In this document: positions 35,875 to 44,676 of the stretch, in pieces
How positions within the stretch are numbered: the stretch's first letter is position 1
Layout of the letters: each line of letters begins with the position of its first letter
Position numbers and translations under genes: made by a program
Assembly (NCBI GenBank): GCA_024697185.1
Contig: JAILGB010000011.1
Coordinates: 118,103-182,102 of the forward strand
Reading direction: 5' to 3'
From: Opitutales bacterium
GTDB lineage: Bacteria; Verrucomicrobiota; Verrucomicrobiia; Opitutales; UBA953
Length of the DNA stretch: 64,000 bases
Notes under the pieces: model-generated
What the model was told of the DNA's origin: nothing
Database searches by the model: none
Seen by the model: the letters and a program-made list of their open reading frames with translations, nothing else

Positions 35875-37068
35875 TTAATCAACCGGCAATTCCTTGATCT
35901 GCCAGGGCAAGCCGTTTTTGTTGAGCATATCCATAAAGGCGTCCGGATCGTTTTCCTCCATGTTCCAAACGCCGGGGCGCGTCCAACGGCCCGTTGCAAT
36001 CATCGCCGCGCCGATCATCGCGGGAACGCCGGTCGTGTAACTGATCGCTTGGGATTTGACCTCGCGATAACATTCCTGATGATCGCAGACATTGTAAATA
36101 AAGACTTTACGTTTTTTGCCGTCTTTTGTTCCCGTGATTTCGCAGCCGATACACGTTTTTCCCTTTGTGCGCGGGCCAAGTGTCGCGGGATCGGGCAAAA
36201 TCGCCTTCAAAAACTGGATCGGAACGATTTTTTGTCCCTGGAAATCAATCGGGTCGATGCGCGTCATTCCCACATTTTTCAAAACATTCAAATGGGTCAA
36301 ATATTTATCCGAGAATGTCATGAAAAAGCGGATGCGCTTGAGTCCGCGAATATTTTTGCAGAGCGATTCCAATTCCTCATGGTAAAGCAGATAGGAGGAT
36401 TTTTCGCCGATCACGGGATAATCGTATTCCTGGCGGATTTCGAGCGGTCCCGTCGTGACCCATTGGCCTTCCTGCCAATAGCGACCGTTTTGGGTGATTT
36501 CGCGAATATTGATTTCGGGGTTGAAATTTGTCGCGAATGCATAGCCGTGGTCGCCGGCATTAGCATCGAGGATGTCAATCGTCTCGATGCTGTCAAAAAG
36601 ATGTTTTTGGGCATAGGCGCAAAAAACGTTGGTCACGCCGGGATCGAAGCCCGAGCCCAAAATCGCTGTCAATCCGGCTTTTTCAAAACGTTCCCGATAA
36701 GCCCATTGCCAGGAATATTCAAAATGAGCGCAGTTGGGCGGTTCGTAATTTGCCGTGTCGATATAGTGAACGCCCGCATGCAGACAAGCGTCCATCAGCG
36801 GCAAATCCTGATACGGCAAAGCGACGTTGATCAGGAGGTCGGGTTTAAATTCCCGCAGGAGTTCGACCGTCTGCGGGACATTGTCCGCATCGACGCTCGC
36901 CGTCAGGAGGGTCACGCCCGTCGCAGCCTTGACATCCGCCGCGATCGCACGGCATTTGTTTTCATTGCGCGAAGCCAACATAATTTCGCCGAAAATGTCG
37001 GCATTTTGAGCCACTTTGTGAGCCACAACATTACCGACGCCGCCGGCACCAATAATCAACGTTTTCAT
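35875..37068 (-). CDS. Carboxynorspermidine dehydrogenase (saccharopine dehydrogenase fold)
   Basis: A 397-residue enzyme from the ATG at 37068 (MKTLIIGAGGVGNVVAHK). It makes carboxy(nor)spermidine from a diamine and aspartate semialdehyde using NADPH, the spermidine route of many gut bacteria and Vibrio. The N-terminal GAGGVG nucleotide motif, HYIDTANYEPP, LGSGFDPGVTNVF and IGAAMIATGRWTRPGVWNMEE are typical of this subgroup and differ from lysine-pathway enzymes. The decarboxylase partner is not in the window. It lies alone between exosortase and the infC terminator. Confidence 0.88.
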   Translation of the reverse strand: MKTLIIGAGGVGNVVAHKVAQNADIFGEIMLASRNENKCRAIAADVKAATGVTLLTASVDADNVPQTVELLREFKPDLLINVALPYQDLPLMDACLHAGVHYIDTANYEPPNCAHFEYSWQWAYRERFEKAGLTAILGSGFDPGVTNVFCAYAQKHLFDSIETIDILDANAGDHGYAFATNFNPEINIREITQNGRYWQEGQWVTTGPLEIRQEYDYPVIGEKSSYLLYHEELESLCKNIRGLKRIRFFMTFSDKYLTHLNVLKNVGMTRIDPIDFQGQKIVPIQFLKAILPDPATLGPRTKGKTCIGCEITGTKDGKKRKVFIYNVCDHQECYREVKSQAISYTTGVPAMIGAAMIATGRWTRPGVWNMEENDPDAFMDMLNKNGLPWQIKELPVD

Positions 37069-37166
37069 CTTTTGTTGCAAATATGGGATTATTTTTGCGG
37101 GAACATCCTCGCAAGCAGAATAAATTATACAATCAAAACTTCGTTCCCGCGAGATTTTACGTTATC

Positions 37167-37212
37167 AAAAAAAATCACCGTTCCCGCGGATTGTTACGGG
37201 AACGGTGATTTT
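37167..37212 (-). terminator. infC terminator containing the motif pair
   Basis: A perfect 16-bp stem (37171-37186 with 37197-37212) built around CGTTCCCG/CGGGAACG is followed on the minus strand by eight T's. It lies 17 bases after the infC stop. Confidence 0.88.
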
Positions 37213-37228
37213 GCCGACGATTGAAAAA

Positions 37229-37900
37229 TTATTCTTCTCCGTCATCTTCGGCGGAATCGTCTTCGAGTTCTTCCGAATCGATCGGTTCCGCGTTATAAAT
37301 AAGCTTCCGTTTGTTTTGCGGCAACGGCGAGAGCATTGCCGTAATCGCCCTGCCCATCAGTTTCGGCTGGGCGTCGAGCGAAGCGACATGGGCGAGTTTT
37401 TCGACCAGACGGGCGACGATTTCGTGGCCGCGCTCAGCGTGTTCAAGTTCTCTAAAACGAAACTGCAATGTCACTTTTACCTTGTCGCCGTTAAAAAGGA
37501 ACATCTCCGCGCGTTTGGCTTTGACATACAAGTCGTTGTCGCCGATACCGGGACGCAATTTGATTTCCTTAAGCTTGACGGAGACTTGTTTGTTTTGTTT
37601 TTGTTTTTTCTTTTCTTCGTATAAAAATTTGCCGTATTCTTGAATTACGCACACGGGCGGGTTTGCGTTGGGGGCGATTTCGATCAGATCGACTCCAAGT
37701 TTTGAGGCGAGATCAAGCGCCTCCGCTGTCGGGATGACGCCGAGTTTTTCGCCGTGCGGTCCGAAGCAACGCACTTCGGGGCAACGAATGCGTTCATTGA
37801 GGCGATGTGCATCGCTGCGGCGGTTATTGTTGAATTTGCCGTTCCCGCGATTTTGGGGACGTTGCGGATTAAAGCCCGCAGACTGTTTTGGTGCTGCCAT
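37229..37900 (-). CDS. infC: Translation initiation factor IF-3
   Basis: IF-3 binds the 30S subunit and checks the start codon. The core runs from RLNERIRCPEVR to the C-terminal domain (KAKRAEMFLFNGDKVKVTLQFRFRE, ALITAMLSP-like end). At 223 residues it has a basic, Asn/Arg-rich N-terminal extension of about 30 residues and an acidic C-terminal tail (SEELEDDSAEDDGEE). The start is an ordinary ATG, whereas many bacteria use a rare start codon in infC. rpmI/rplT do not follow; a strong terminator does. Confidence 0.95.
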   Translation of the reverse strand: MAAPKQSAGFNPQRPQNRGNGKFNNNRRSDAHRLNERIRCPEVRCFGPHGEKLGVIPTAEALDLASKLGVDLIEIAPNANPPVCVIQEYGKFLYEEKKKQKQNKQVSVKLKEIKLRPGIGDNDLYVKAKRAEMFLFNGDKVKVTLQFRFRELEHAERGHEIVARLVEKLAHVASLDAQPKLMGRAITAMLSPLPQNKRKLIYNAEPIDSEELEDDSAEDDGEE

Positions 37901-37923
37901 TCAATTGTTTTTGAGTTAAAAAA

Positions 37924-38445
37924 TTATTTCGCAAGCTTTATTTTTTTGCCTTGGCTATAAAGTTCTTCAAGATTGTAATATTCCCGTTTTTCCTCGGAGA
38001 AAATATGGATAACGACATCGAAAGCGTCCACGCAGCACCAACCGGAATCGGGCTCGTTTTGAACGCGAACCGTTCCCGCGGGAACGACTTCATCGATCGC
38101 TTTTTCAAGAACGACGCGCAAAGCGCGCAAATGCGGATCGGACGTTCCCGTCGCGATCACATAAAAATCTGTTACGGAAGACTGCGCGCCGACTTCGATG
38201 ACTTCGATTGACTTGGCCTTTTTTTCCTCAAGCGCATTCACGCAACGCCGCACCAAATCGAGTCCGTGACCGGGCTTTGGTGCGGGAAGGGTTTTCTTAA
38301 CCGCCGTCTTTTTTGCGGGAACAGATTTTTTCGCCGCTGTTTTTACCGTTGTCTTTTTCGCGGGGACGGATTTCTTCGCCGCTGTTTTTTTTGCCGCAGT
38401 CTTTTTCGCGGGGACGGTTTTTTTTGAAACTGTTTTTGGGCTCAT
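37924..38445 (-). CDS. rsfS: Ribosome silencing factor RsfS with a lysine-rich tail
   Basis: RsfS blocks joining of ribosomal subunits under starvation. The conserved domain is in the last 110 residues (VTDFYVIATGTS, VQNEPDSGWCCVDAFDVVIHIF, YYNLEELY). The first 55 residues are repeats of the type VPAKKTAAKK, like histone H1 tails, which is unusual for RsfS and could bind RNA or DNA. It follows the YidD-NadD gene by 3 bases, matching the common nadD-rsfS pairing. VVPAGTVRV is encoded by the fused motif palindrome at 38071. Confidence 0.92.
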   Translation of the reverse strand: MSPKTVSKKTVPAKKTAAKKTAAKKSVPAKKTTVKTAAKKSVPAKKTAVKKTLPAPKPGHGLDLVRRCVNALEEKKAKSIEVIEVGAQSSVTDFYVIATGTSDPHLRALRVVLEKAIDEVVPAGTVRVQNEPDSGWCCVDAFDVVIHIFSEEKREYYNLEELYSQGKKIKLAK

Positions 38446-38448
38446 AAA

Positions 38449-39366
38449 TTATGCCTGTGTCGGCTGATTTTCGCTATTTTGCGCCGATGCGGGCTGATAA
38501 AGTTTGTGGCTGCGGATGACTTCGACAACGCCTTCGGGCACATAGTCACCCAACTCTTTGTCGGTCAATTCAGTCGCTTTTTGTCGGATATAGGTCGAAC
38601 TGATGGCGAGCGGCGGGACTTCGAGCATTTCCACGCTCACGACTTTTTGCAATTCGGGCGGGAGCGGCGGCAATTTGTCACCGCCACGGCACATCACAGC
38701 AAAGCGGACGATATGCGCGAGTTCCTCAATATCTTTCCATTTGTCGAGATTTGCAAATTGGTCGGCGCCCAAAAGCCAATAGAGCTCGGCGAACGGGAAT
38801 TTGCGGACAAAATGTTTCGCGGTTTCGATGGAATAGCTGATGCCGCCCTTTTCGATTTCATAAACAGAAACCTCAATATTGGTGCGGCGGCGGAGTGCGA
38901 CTTCGAGCATTTCCTTGCGCGCCTCGATGGACGCGTGCGGGCTGTTGTCCTTGAGCGGCGATTGGGCGACGGGAACAAAGATGACACGATCAAGTCCCAA
39001 CGCGTCGCGGGCTGTTTCCGCAAGCGCCAAATGCGCATTGTGAACCGGATCGAAACTTCCGCCGAGAATGCCGACTTTTTCGTGGACGTTGCGCCAACGA
39101 CCCTTCGGCGGGATCGGATCCGCACCGCCCGCCACAAAAGGATTGCAGCGCAAAATACGCCAAAACGCCAAAAGCGTCCCCTTCATAAATCCGTGACGCT
39201 GCAGAGCGCCGATTGCATAAGCGGAGCATGTCGGCTGAAAACGACAAAAAGTCTCCGGACCGAAAAGGGCGTGCAAGATCGGCGACAAAAACTTACGATA
39301 GATGCCAATCAATGCCACTGAAGCCGTCACTGGCAAATTGTAAACATATTCGAGTTTTTTATTCAT
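38449..39366 (-). CDS. nadD: Fusion of YidD and nicotinate-nucleotide adenylyltransferase NadD
   Basis: One open frame of 305 residues (ATG at 39366). Residues 1-90 are YidD, the membrane protein insertion efficiency factor (FRYKFLSP-like IGIYRKFLSPIL, CRFQPTCSAYAI, RCNPFVAGGADPIP). Residues 95-300 are NadD, which makes deamido-NAD: KVGILGGSFDPVHNAH, then YWLLGADQFANLDKW and ISSTYIRQ. No stop separates the parts; the join lies around RWRNVHEK. The gene order rpmH-rnpA-yidD and nadD-rsfS are each conserved in bacteria, so the fusion links two conserved neighbourhoods. Confidence 0.88.
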   Translation of the reverse strand: MNKKLEYVYNLPVTASVALIGIYRKFLSPILHALFGPETFCRFQPTCSAYAIGALQRHGFMKGTLLAFWRILRCNPFVAGGADPIPPKGRWRNVHEKVGILGGSFDPVHNAHLALAETARDALGLDRVIFVPVAQSPLKDNSPHASIEARKEMLEVALRRRTNIEVSVYEIEKGGISYSIETAKHFVRKFPFAELYWLLGADQFANLDKWKDIEELAHIVRFAVMCRGGDKLPPLPPELQKVVSVEMLEVPPLAISSTYIRQKATELTDKELGDYVPEGVVEVIRSHKLYQPASAQNSENQPTQA

Positions 39367-39443
39367 CGTTGGGGGATACTCCATTAAGATTAACTGTTTT
39401 TTTTTAATCTTGCGACAATATTTTCAAACGGAACGGGATTGAT

Positions 39444-39812
39444 TCAAGATTGTTGCGAGGTGCACAAGAAACGGGCGCCGGCCGCAAACTGCTCCGACAA
39501 CTTTTCAAAAGGGACGGCCAGGGAACTCCGGCGCGCGATCAGCAAAAAATCCCACGTCGCAGAAAGTGAATTGCGATTCCGTCTGAAAATTTCCCTGAAA
39601 ATCCGCTTGGCGCGATTGCGGTCAACGGCGTGATTGCCCACAAGTTTTTTTGACGCGATAACGGCAAATCTCGGGAACGGCAGCATCTTTTCATCAGCAG
39701 AACGTTCCGCCCCAATCAATACAAAAGACCCGCAGTTAAACCGCGAGCCCTTCGCTCTCAAGTGAGCAAAATCGGAAGCTTTCCGTATCTTATGAGACGC
39801 ACTAAAGCGCAT
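39444..39812 (-). CDS. rnpA: Ribonuclease P protein component
   Basis: The protein subunit of RNase P, which matures tRNA 5' ends. A basic protein of about 122 residues from MRFSASHKIRK; the RNA-binding signature is VGNHAVDRNRAKRIFREIFR. The start at 39812 is chosen over 39821 because it is closer to the usual family start; either follows rpmH within 15 bases, the usual pairing. Confidence 0.93.
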   Translation of the reverse strand: MRFSASHKIRKASDFAHLRAKGSRFNCGSFVLIGAERSADEKMLPFPRFAVIASKKLVGNHAVDRNRAKRIFREIFRRNRNSLSATWDFLLIARRSSLAVPFEKLSEQFAAGARFLCTSQQS

Positions 39813-39827
39813 CAGCAACAAAACCGC

Positions 39828-39962
39828 TTAGGCAGCAAGACGCTTACGGCCCTGCGCACGACGGTTGTTGATCACAGCGCGACCGCCACGAGTGCGCATA
39901 CGGGCACGAAAACCGCACTTGCGCGCGCGGCAAAGTTTAGAGGGACGATAAGTTGGTTGCAT
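39828..39962 (-). CDS. rpmH: 50S ribosomal protein L34
   Basis: A 44-residue, very basic protein too short for most ORF cut-offs. It starts [19 protein letters not shown], includes the L34 core [19 protein letters not shown] and ends GRKRLAA. The ribosome site AGGAG is 9 bases upstream, and a near-consensus promoter lies before it. Confidence 0.97.
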   Translation of the reverse strand: MQPTYRPSKLCRARKCGFRARMRTRGGRAVINNRRAQGRKRLAA

Positions 39963-39996
39963 AATAAATAACTCCTAAAAAATGTTGTGTCCTATC

Positions 39997-40025
39997 ATTA
40001 AAACATTTAAAAGCTTCAAAGTCAA
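39997..40025 (-). promoter_or_regulatory. Sigma-70 type promoter of rpmH-rnpA
   Basis: TTGACT (40020-40025), 17 bases, then TTTAAT (39997-40002) on the minus strand; the layout equals that of the tRNA-Asp promoter. Confidence 0.75.
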
Positions 40026-40029
40026 GCGA

Positions 40030-40410
40030 TTATTTCTTTTCGACAAACTGAACCAGGACGCCCTGTGACGTTTGAGGGTGCACAAACCCGACACCCAGAC
40101 CGGCGATTACATCCCCGCCGGCATTTTGAATGCTTTTAAGTTGAGACTGCAGGTCCTCCGTCTCAAATGCAATATGGTGCAAAAGATTGTTCCCGTCGTT
40201 TTCCTTGACCGCTTGGGCGAGCGGCGAAGTGTTAGAGACGGGCGCAAGCAGTTTCAACTGGATGTTTTCCAAATAAAATGTCGCTTCGAACGCGCGCTCG
40301 TTGGGCAATTCACGAATTTCAGGTTTAGGGAGCCCCAAAATTTGCGTGTAGAACGGGACCGCCTTTTCCAAAGTCGGAACCGCTATGGCAATGTAAGCAA
40401 GTTTTTTCAT
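40030..40410 (-). CDS. mce: Methylmalonyl-CoA epimerase
   Basis: It interconverts the (R) and (S) forms of methylmalonyl-CoA. The 126-residue vicinal-oxygen-chelate protein shows AYIAIAVPTLEKAVPFY at the start, HHIAFETEDL in the middle and a C-terminal GVLVQFVEKK with the metal ligand Glu. His in the first and third of these regions are the other ligands. With the biotin-dependent decarboxylase genes at 13.6-16.1 kb it supports a succinate-to-propionate route. It is not co-located with them. Confidence 0.92.
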   Translation of the reverse strand: MKKLAYIAIAVPTLEKAVPFYTQILGLPKPEIRELPNERAFEATFYLENIQLKLLAPVSNTSPLAQAVKENDGNNLLHHIAFETEDLQSQLKSIQNAGGDVIAGLGVGFVHPQTSQGVLVQFVEKK

Positions 40411-40429
40411 TGTATCTTTTATTATAAAA

Positions 40430-41569
40430 TTATTTCTTTATTTCGCGCCACCAAAAGTTTTGCGGGAAGGCCTCCCCCAGACTCATTATTTCGCCGATTC
40501 GCGGGAATGCGACCGTTACGCCGCGAGCTGTGGCGGCAGACAAAAAACGCTCGATCGATTCCGTCCACGGATGTTGCGCGAGATAAAATGTCGCCCAATG
40601 AATCGGCATAATACAACGCGCGCCAAGTTCCGTTCCCGCAAGGACCGCCTCTTCCGGCGTCATATGAATCTGGCGCCATTTTTCACTCCATGCATCAATT
40701 TCAAAAAGCGCCAAATCAAAACCGCCGGCAAAACGTTTCCCCAAAGCCTTGAAATGCGTGCCATAGCCGCCGTCCGCCCCCAAAAAAATGCGACGGTGCC
40801 CCGATTCCAAAACAAACGCGCCCCACAGCGTCTGACAGCGCGTATTAAAAAAGCGTCCCGAAAAATGGCGCGAAGGGACGCAATAGATTTTTACAGTCCC
40901 CGCACAAAAATCCTCACCCCAGTTCAACTCGACAATCCGCTCTCCGGGAACGCCCCAGCGTCTCAAATGCCCTCCCACACCTAAACATGTCACAAACTTT
41001 AACTGCGGCTGGGCATGTATCAAATAACGAATTGTCGAGCGCTCCAAATGATCATAGTGATCATGGGAAATAATCAGATAATCCAATGGAGGCAAATCTT
41101 CGCGGGATAAAGGGGACGGTCCGTAACGCCGCACAATTCCCGGGAACGGCGAAGCATTTTTAAAAACCGGATCCATCGCAAAACGCGTTCCCGAAAACTC
41201 CATTATCAACGACGAATGCCCCAACCAGCAAATTTTAAAATCCTGAGCAGGGGGATTTTTAAACGATGATGCCGACAATGGCAATAAATTCAGATGGCGA
41301 GGCGGCTTGTTGTCGGGGAAAATAAGCCATGTTAAATTTTTTGCCAAACTAAGATTTTTTGAGTGGGTCGTAAGAACTGTTTCCTCAAGATTTCTAAACG
41401 AGCCGGACGACCAATTGGGGAGATTTAAAAAAGCGGCTTGCTCCTCCCGGCTCAAATTAGCGCCCAATTCCGGAAAAATCTTGTTCACAAAACCTAAAAA
41501 ATAAGCGATACTGCGATTCCGAGCAAAATCACACACTCTATAGAAAAGGCGTCTTCCCGACAAAATCAT
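40430..41569 (-). CDS. Metallo-beta-lactamase fold hydrolase (NAPE-PLD/UlaG-like)
   Basis: A 379-residue protein. The metal site ISHDHYDHLERSTI (HxHxDH) near residue 170 and LGHSSLIMEF before it mark the family; SRHFSGRF and PIHWATFYL are further metal or substrate regions seen in NAPE-PLD-like hydrolases. An N-terminal stretch of about 100 residues precedes the domain. Phospholipid-type or lactone substrates are possible; nothing nearby decides. It ends 20 bases before the epimerase start on the same strand. Confidence 0.85.
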   Translation of the reverse strand: MILSGRRLFYRVCDFARNRSIAYFLGFVNKIFPELGANLSREEQAAFLNLPNWSSGSFRNLEETVLTTHSKNLSLAKNLTWLIFPDNKPPRHLNLLPLSASSFKNPPAQDFKICWLGHSSLIMEFSGTRFAMDPVFKNASPFPGIVRRYGPSPLSREDLPPLDYLIISHDHYDHLERSTIRYLIHAQPQLKFVTCLGVGGHLRRWGVPGERIVELNWGEDFCAGTVKIYCVPSRHFSGRFFNTRCQTLWGAFVLESGHRRIFLGADGGYGTHFKALGKRFAGGFDLALFEIDAWSEKWRQIHMTPEEAVLAGTELGARCIMPIHWATFYLAQHPWTESIERFLSAATARGVTVAFPRIGEIMSLGEAFPQNFWWREIKK

Positions 41570-41645
41570 GCTTTCATTATAAAAAAAACTGCTATCGCAT
41601 CGCGATGAGAAAAAGGGAAAAATAAACCTTTCTCATTTTTAAACA

Positions 41646-41676
41646 ATAAAAAAGGCGGGCTCTTATGAGTCCGCCT
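41646..41676 (-). terminator. Terminator of the tuf-secE-nusG-rplK cluster
   Basis: A 10-bp stem with one mismatch (41653-41662 with 41667-41676), loop of 4, followed by T-rich sequence on the minus strand, 20 bases after the rplK stop. It is one of few core terminators here that does not use the 9-mer. Confidence 0.85.
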
Positions 41677-41696
41677 CTTTTGCGTCAATCTTTCAA

Positions 41697-42122
41697 TTAG
41701 TCAACGACTTCAATGCCCATTGAGCGCGCAGTGCCTTCAATCATGCGGGCTGCCTGATTCGCGTCAGCGGCGTTCAAGTCCTTCTTCTTGATTTCGACGA
41801 TTTCGAGGATTTGCTTACGCGTCACCTTACCAACTTTATTTTTATTGGGAACTCCGGAACCGCTTTCGATTTTTGCCGCTTTTTTGAGCAACACGGATGC
41901 AGGGGGAGTTTTAAGGATGAAGGTAAAGGACTTATCCTGATAAACTGTGATGACAACCGGGAGGACCATGCCTGCCTGGTCTTTTGTGCGGGCGTTATAC
42001 TCTTTGCAGAATGCCATAATATTGACACCCTTTGCACCGAGTGCGGGACCCACGGGAGGTGCTGGATTTGCCGCACCAGCCGGAAGCTGGAGACGGATTT
42101 CACCGACTACTTTTTTTGCCAT
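41697..42122 (-). CDS. rplK: 50S ribosomal protein L11
   Basis: L11 forms the GTPase-associated stalk base with 23S rRNA. It has the normal 141 residues: [19 protein letters not shown] at the N-terminus, [14 protein letters not shown] in the middle, and the RNA-binding C-domain ending [15 protein letters not shown]. It is the last gene of the secE-nusG-rplK string and carries no uptake-like motif. rplA does not follow; the terminator does, so the usual L11-L1 operon is split. Confidence 0.98.
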   Translation of the reverse strand: MAKKVVGEIRLQLPAGAANPAPPVGPALGAKGVNIMAFCKEYNARTKDQAGMVLPVVITVYQDKSFTFILKTPPASVLLKKAAKIESGSGVPNKNKVGKVTRKQILEIVEIKKKDLNAADANQAARMIEGTARSMGIEVVD

Positions 42123-42189
42123 TTTTTAAATATTTATAAAGTGTTATTTTATTCGAATACCGATATCGTCTTGTTCGACATTATGCCGC

Positions 42190-42774
42190 CTACACGTTTT
42201 TAACGTGTTGCGCCTGAAGGAATTCGATCGTAACAGGAGTCATCCGTTCAAAGAAATCGACAGAAACGGTCAGCTTCTGATGACTGTTGTCAACCGCCGT
42301 GACAACACCTTCCATATTCATGAAAGCGCCCTCAAGGATTTTGACAGTCTCACCGACAGTGAAGGATTTGGAGGGTTTGAATTTGCCTTCCGCCTCACGC
42401 ATCACCTTGAAGACGTTTTCCATCTCCTCGGTCGTCATTTGAACCGGATGATTGTGTCCCAAGAAATCAATAACGCCGTCAGTATTGCGAACAAACATCC
42501 ACGGAGCGACATTCAATTCACCGTCTGCATTGTAGCAACGCATACGGATAAAAAGATAGCCCGGATAAAGCTTTCTTGTGCGCTTTGTTTTTTTGCCGTT
42601 GCGCAAATCCTGAATGGTCTCCGTCGGCATCAAAATTTCCTTGATGTCGTTTTCAAAACCTTCCGACTTGATGTTTTTTTCCAACGTCGTCTTTGCCTTT
42701 TGCTCAGCATTGACCAAGGTTTGCAAGGTGTACCAAGTCGTCACTTCTGCGTTATTTGTTTCTTCGTCTGCCAT
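42190..42774 (-). CDS. nusG: Transcription termination/antitermination protein NusG
   Basis: NusG links RNA polymerase to Rho or the ribosome. The 194-residue protein starts with WYTLQTLVNAEQKAKTTLE (NGN domain) and has KLYPGYLFIRM; the KOW domain FTVGETVKILEGAFMNMEGVV lies near residue 140. It follows secE by 61 bases. The spacing and order secE-nusG-rplK are universal in bacteria. Confidence 0.97.
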   Translation of the reverse strand: MADEETNNAEVTTWYTLQTLVNAEQKAKTTLEKNIKSEGFENDIKEILMPTETIQDLRNGKKTKRTRKLYPGYLFIRMRCYNADGELNVAPWMFVRNTDGVIDFLGHNHPVQMTTEEMENVFKVMREAEGKFKPSKSFTVGETVKILEGAFMNMEGVVTAVDNSHQKLTVSVDFFERMTPVTIEFLQAQHVKNV

Positions 42775-42835
42775 TTTTGTCTATTGTCCGAAACATCAAA
42801 CTTTCGTTTGAACCGAATTCTTCAGCCGTTAATTG

Positions 42836-43054
42836 CTATTTCACCAGATCTGTTAAAAAGTTAATAAGATTGTTCAACGAGAAATCAAATGCAAAGATAA
42901 CCAGCGTCAATGCGACAACGACAACACAAACAACGAAAGTGTATTGCGCGAGTTCCCGCGGCTTCGGCCAGATCGACTTTTTAAAAACCTCGGAATAGGT
43001 TTCGTTCCAAAAACGTCGAACAGATTTGATTACGTTGAATATTTTTTTTAACAT
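42836..43054 (-). CDS. secE: Protein translocase subunit SecE
   Basis: A 72-residue single-span SecE. The amphipathic helix SEVFKKSIWPKPREL and the membrane segment YTFVVCVVVVALTLVIFAF are the two diagnostic parts. It binds SecY in the inner membrane. It lies 11 bases after tRNA-Trp. Confidence 0.95.
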   Translation of the reverse strand: MLKKIFNVIKSVRRFWNETYSEVFKKSIWPKPRELAQYTFVVCVVVVALTLVIFAFDFSLNNLINFLTDLVK

Positions 43055-43065
43055 AACTCGGTTAA

Positions 43066-43139
43066 TGGCAGGGCAAGAAGGAATCGAACCCTCATGGACG
43101 GTTTTGGAGACCGCTATTCTACCATTGAACTATTGCCCT
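43066..43139 (-). tRNA. tRNA-Trp (CCA)
   Basis: A 74-nt cloverleaf on the minus strand with acceptor AGGGCAA/TTGCCCT, anticodon loop CTCCAAA (anticodon CCA), and an encoded 3' CCA. It lies between tuf and secE, a common bacterial order. Confidence 0.96.
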
Positions 43140-43243
43140 TTTTAAATTAACCACTGCACAATGTGAAAGTCTTGCCGTGGCTCGGGGAGCCGCTTGACGA
43201 CTCCCCGACCGCCCGTCCGGGGCGATTTGCCACAGCCCAACTC

Positions 43244-44452
<1,209 letters not shown>

Positions 44453-44493
44453 AGTATTTGTGATTTATATTGTTGTTAATTATGTTTTTAAAA

Positions 44494-44569
<76 letters not shown>

Positions 44570-44608
44570 GATGTGCCCGCGATGCCTTACGGCAATATGG
44601 GAAATTCT

Positions 44609-44637
44609 ATTCAAACGCATTTTGTCGCAAATGTCAA
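44609..44637 (-). promoter_or_regulatory. Promoter of tRNA-Thr and tuf
   Basis: TTGACA (44632-44637), 17 bases, then TTGAAT (44609-44614) on the minus strand. The spacer begins TTTGCGACA, much like that of tRNA-Asp. The -10 is weak. Confidence 0.55.
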
Positions 44638-44676
44638 ATACTTTTTCCGGACCGCGATTTTCCCTGTGGGGAACGC

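Noticed and set aside
39444..39962. rpmH-rnpA as a marker of the replication origin
   Set aside because: dnaA, yidC, mnmE and rsmG are absent and no DnaA-box cluster lies nearby, so an origin here is not supported.
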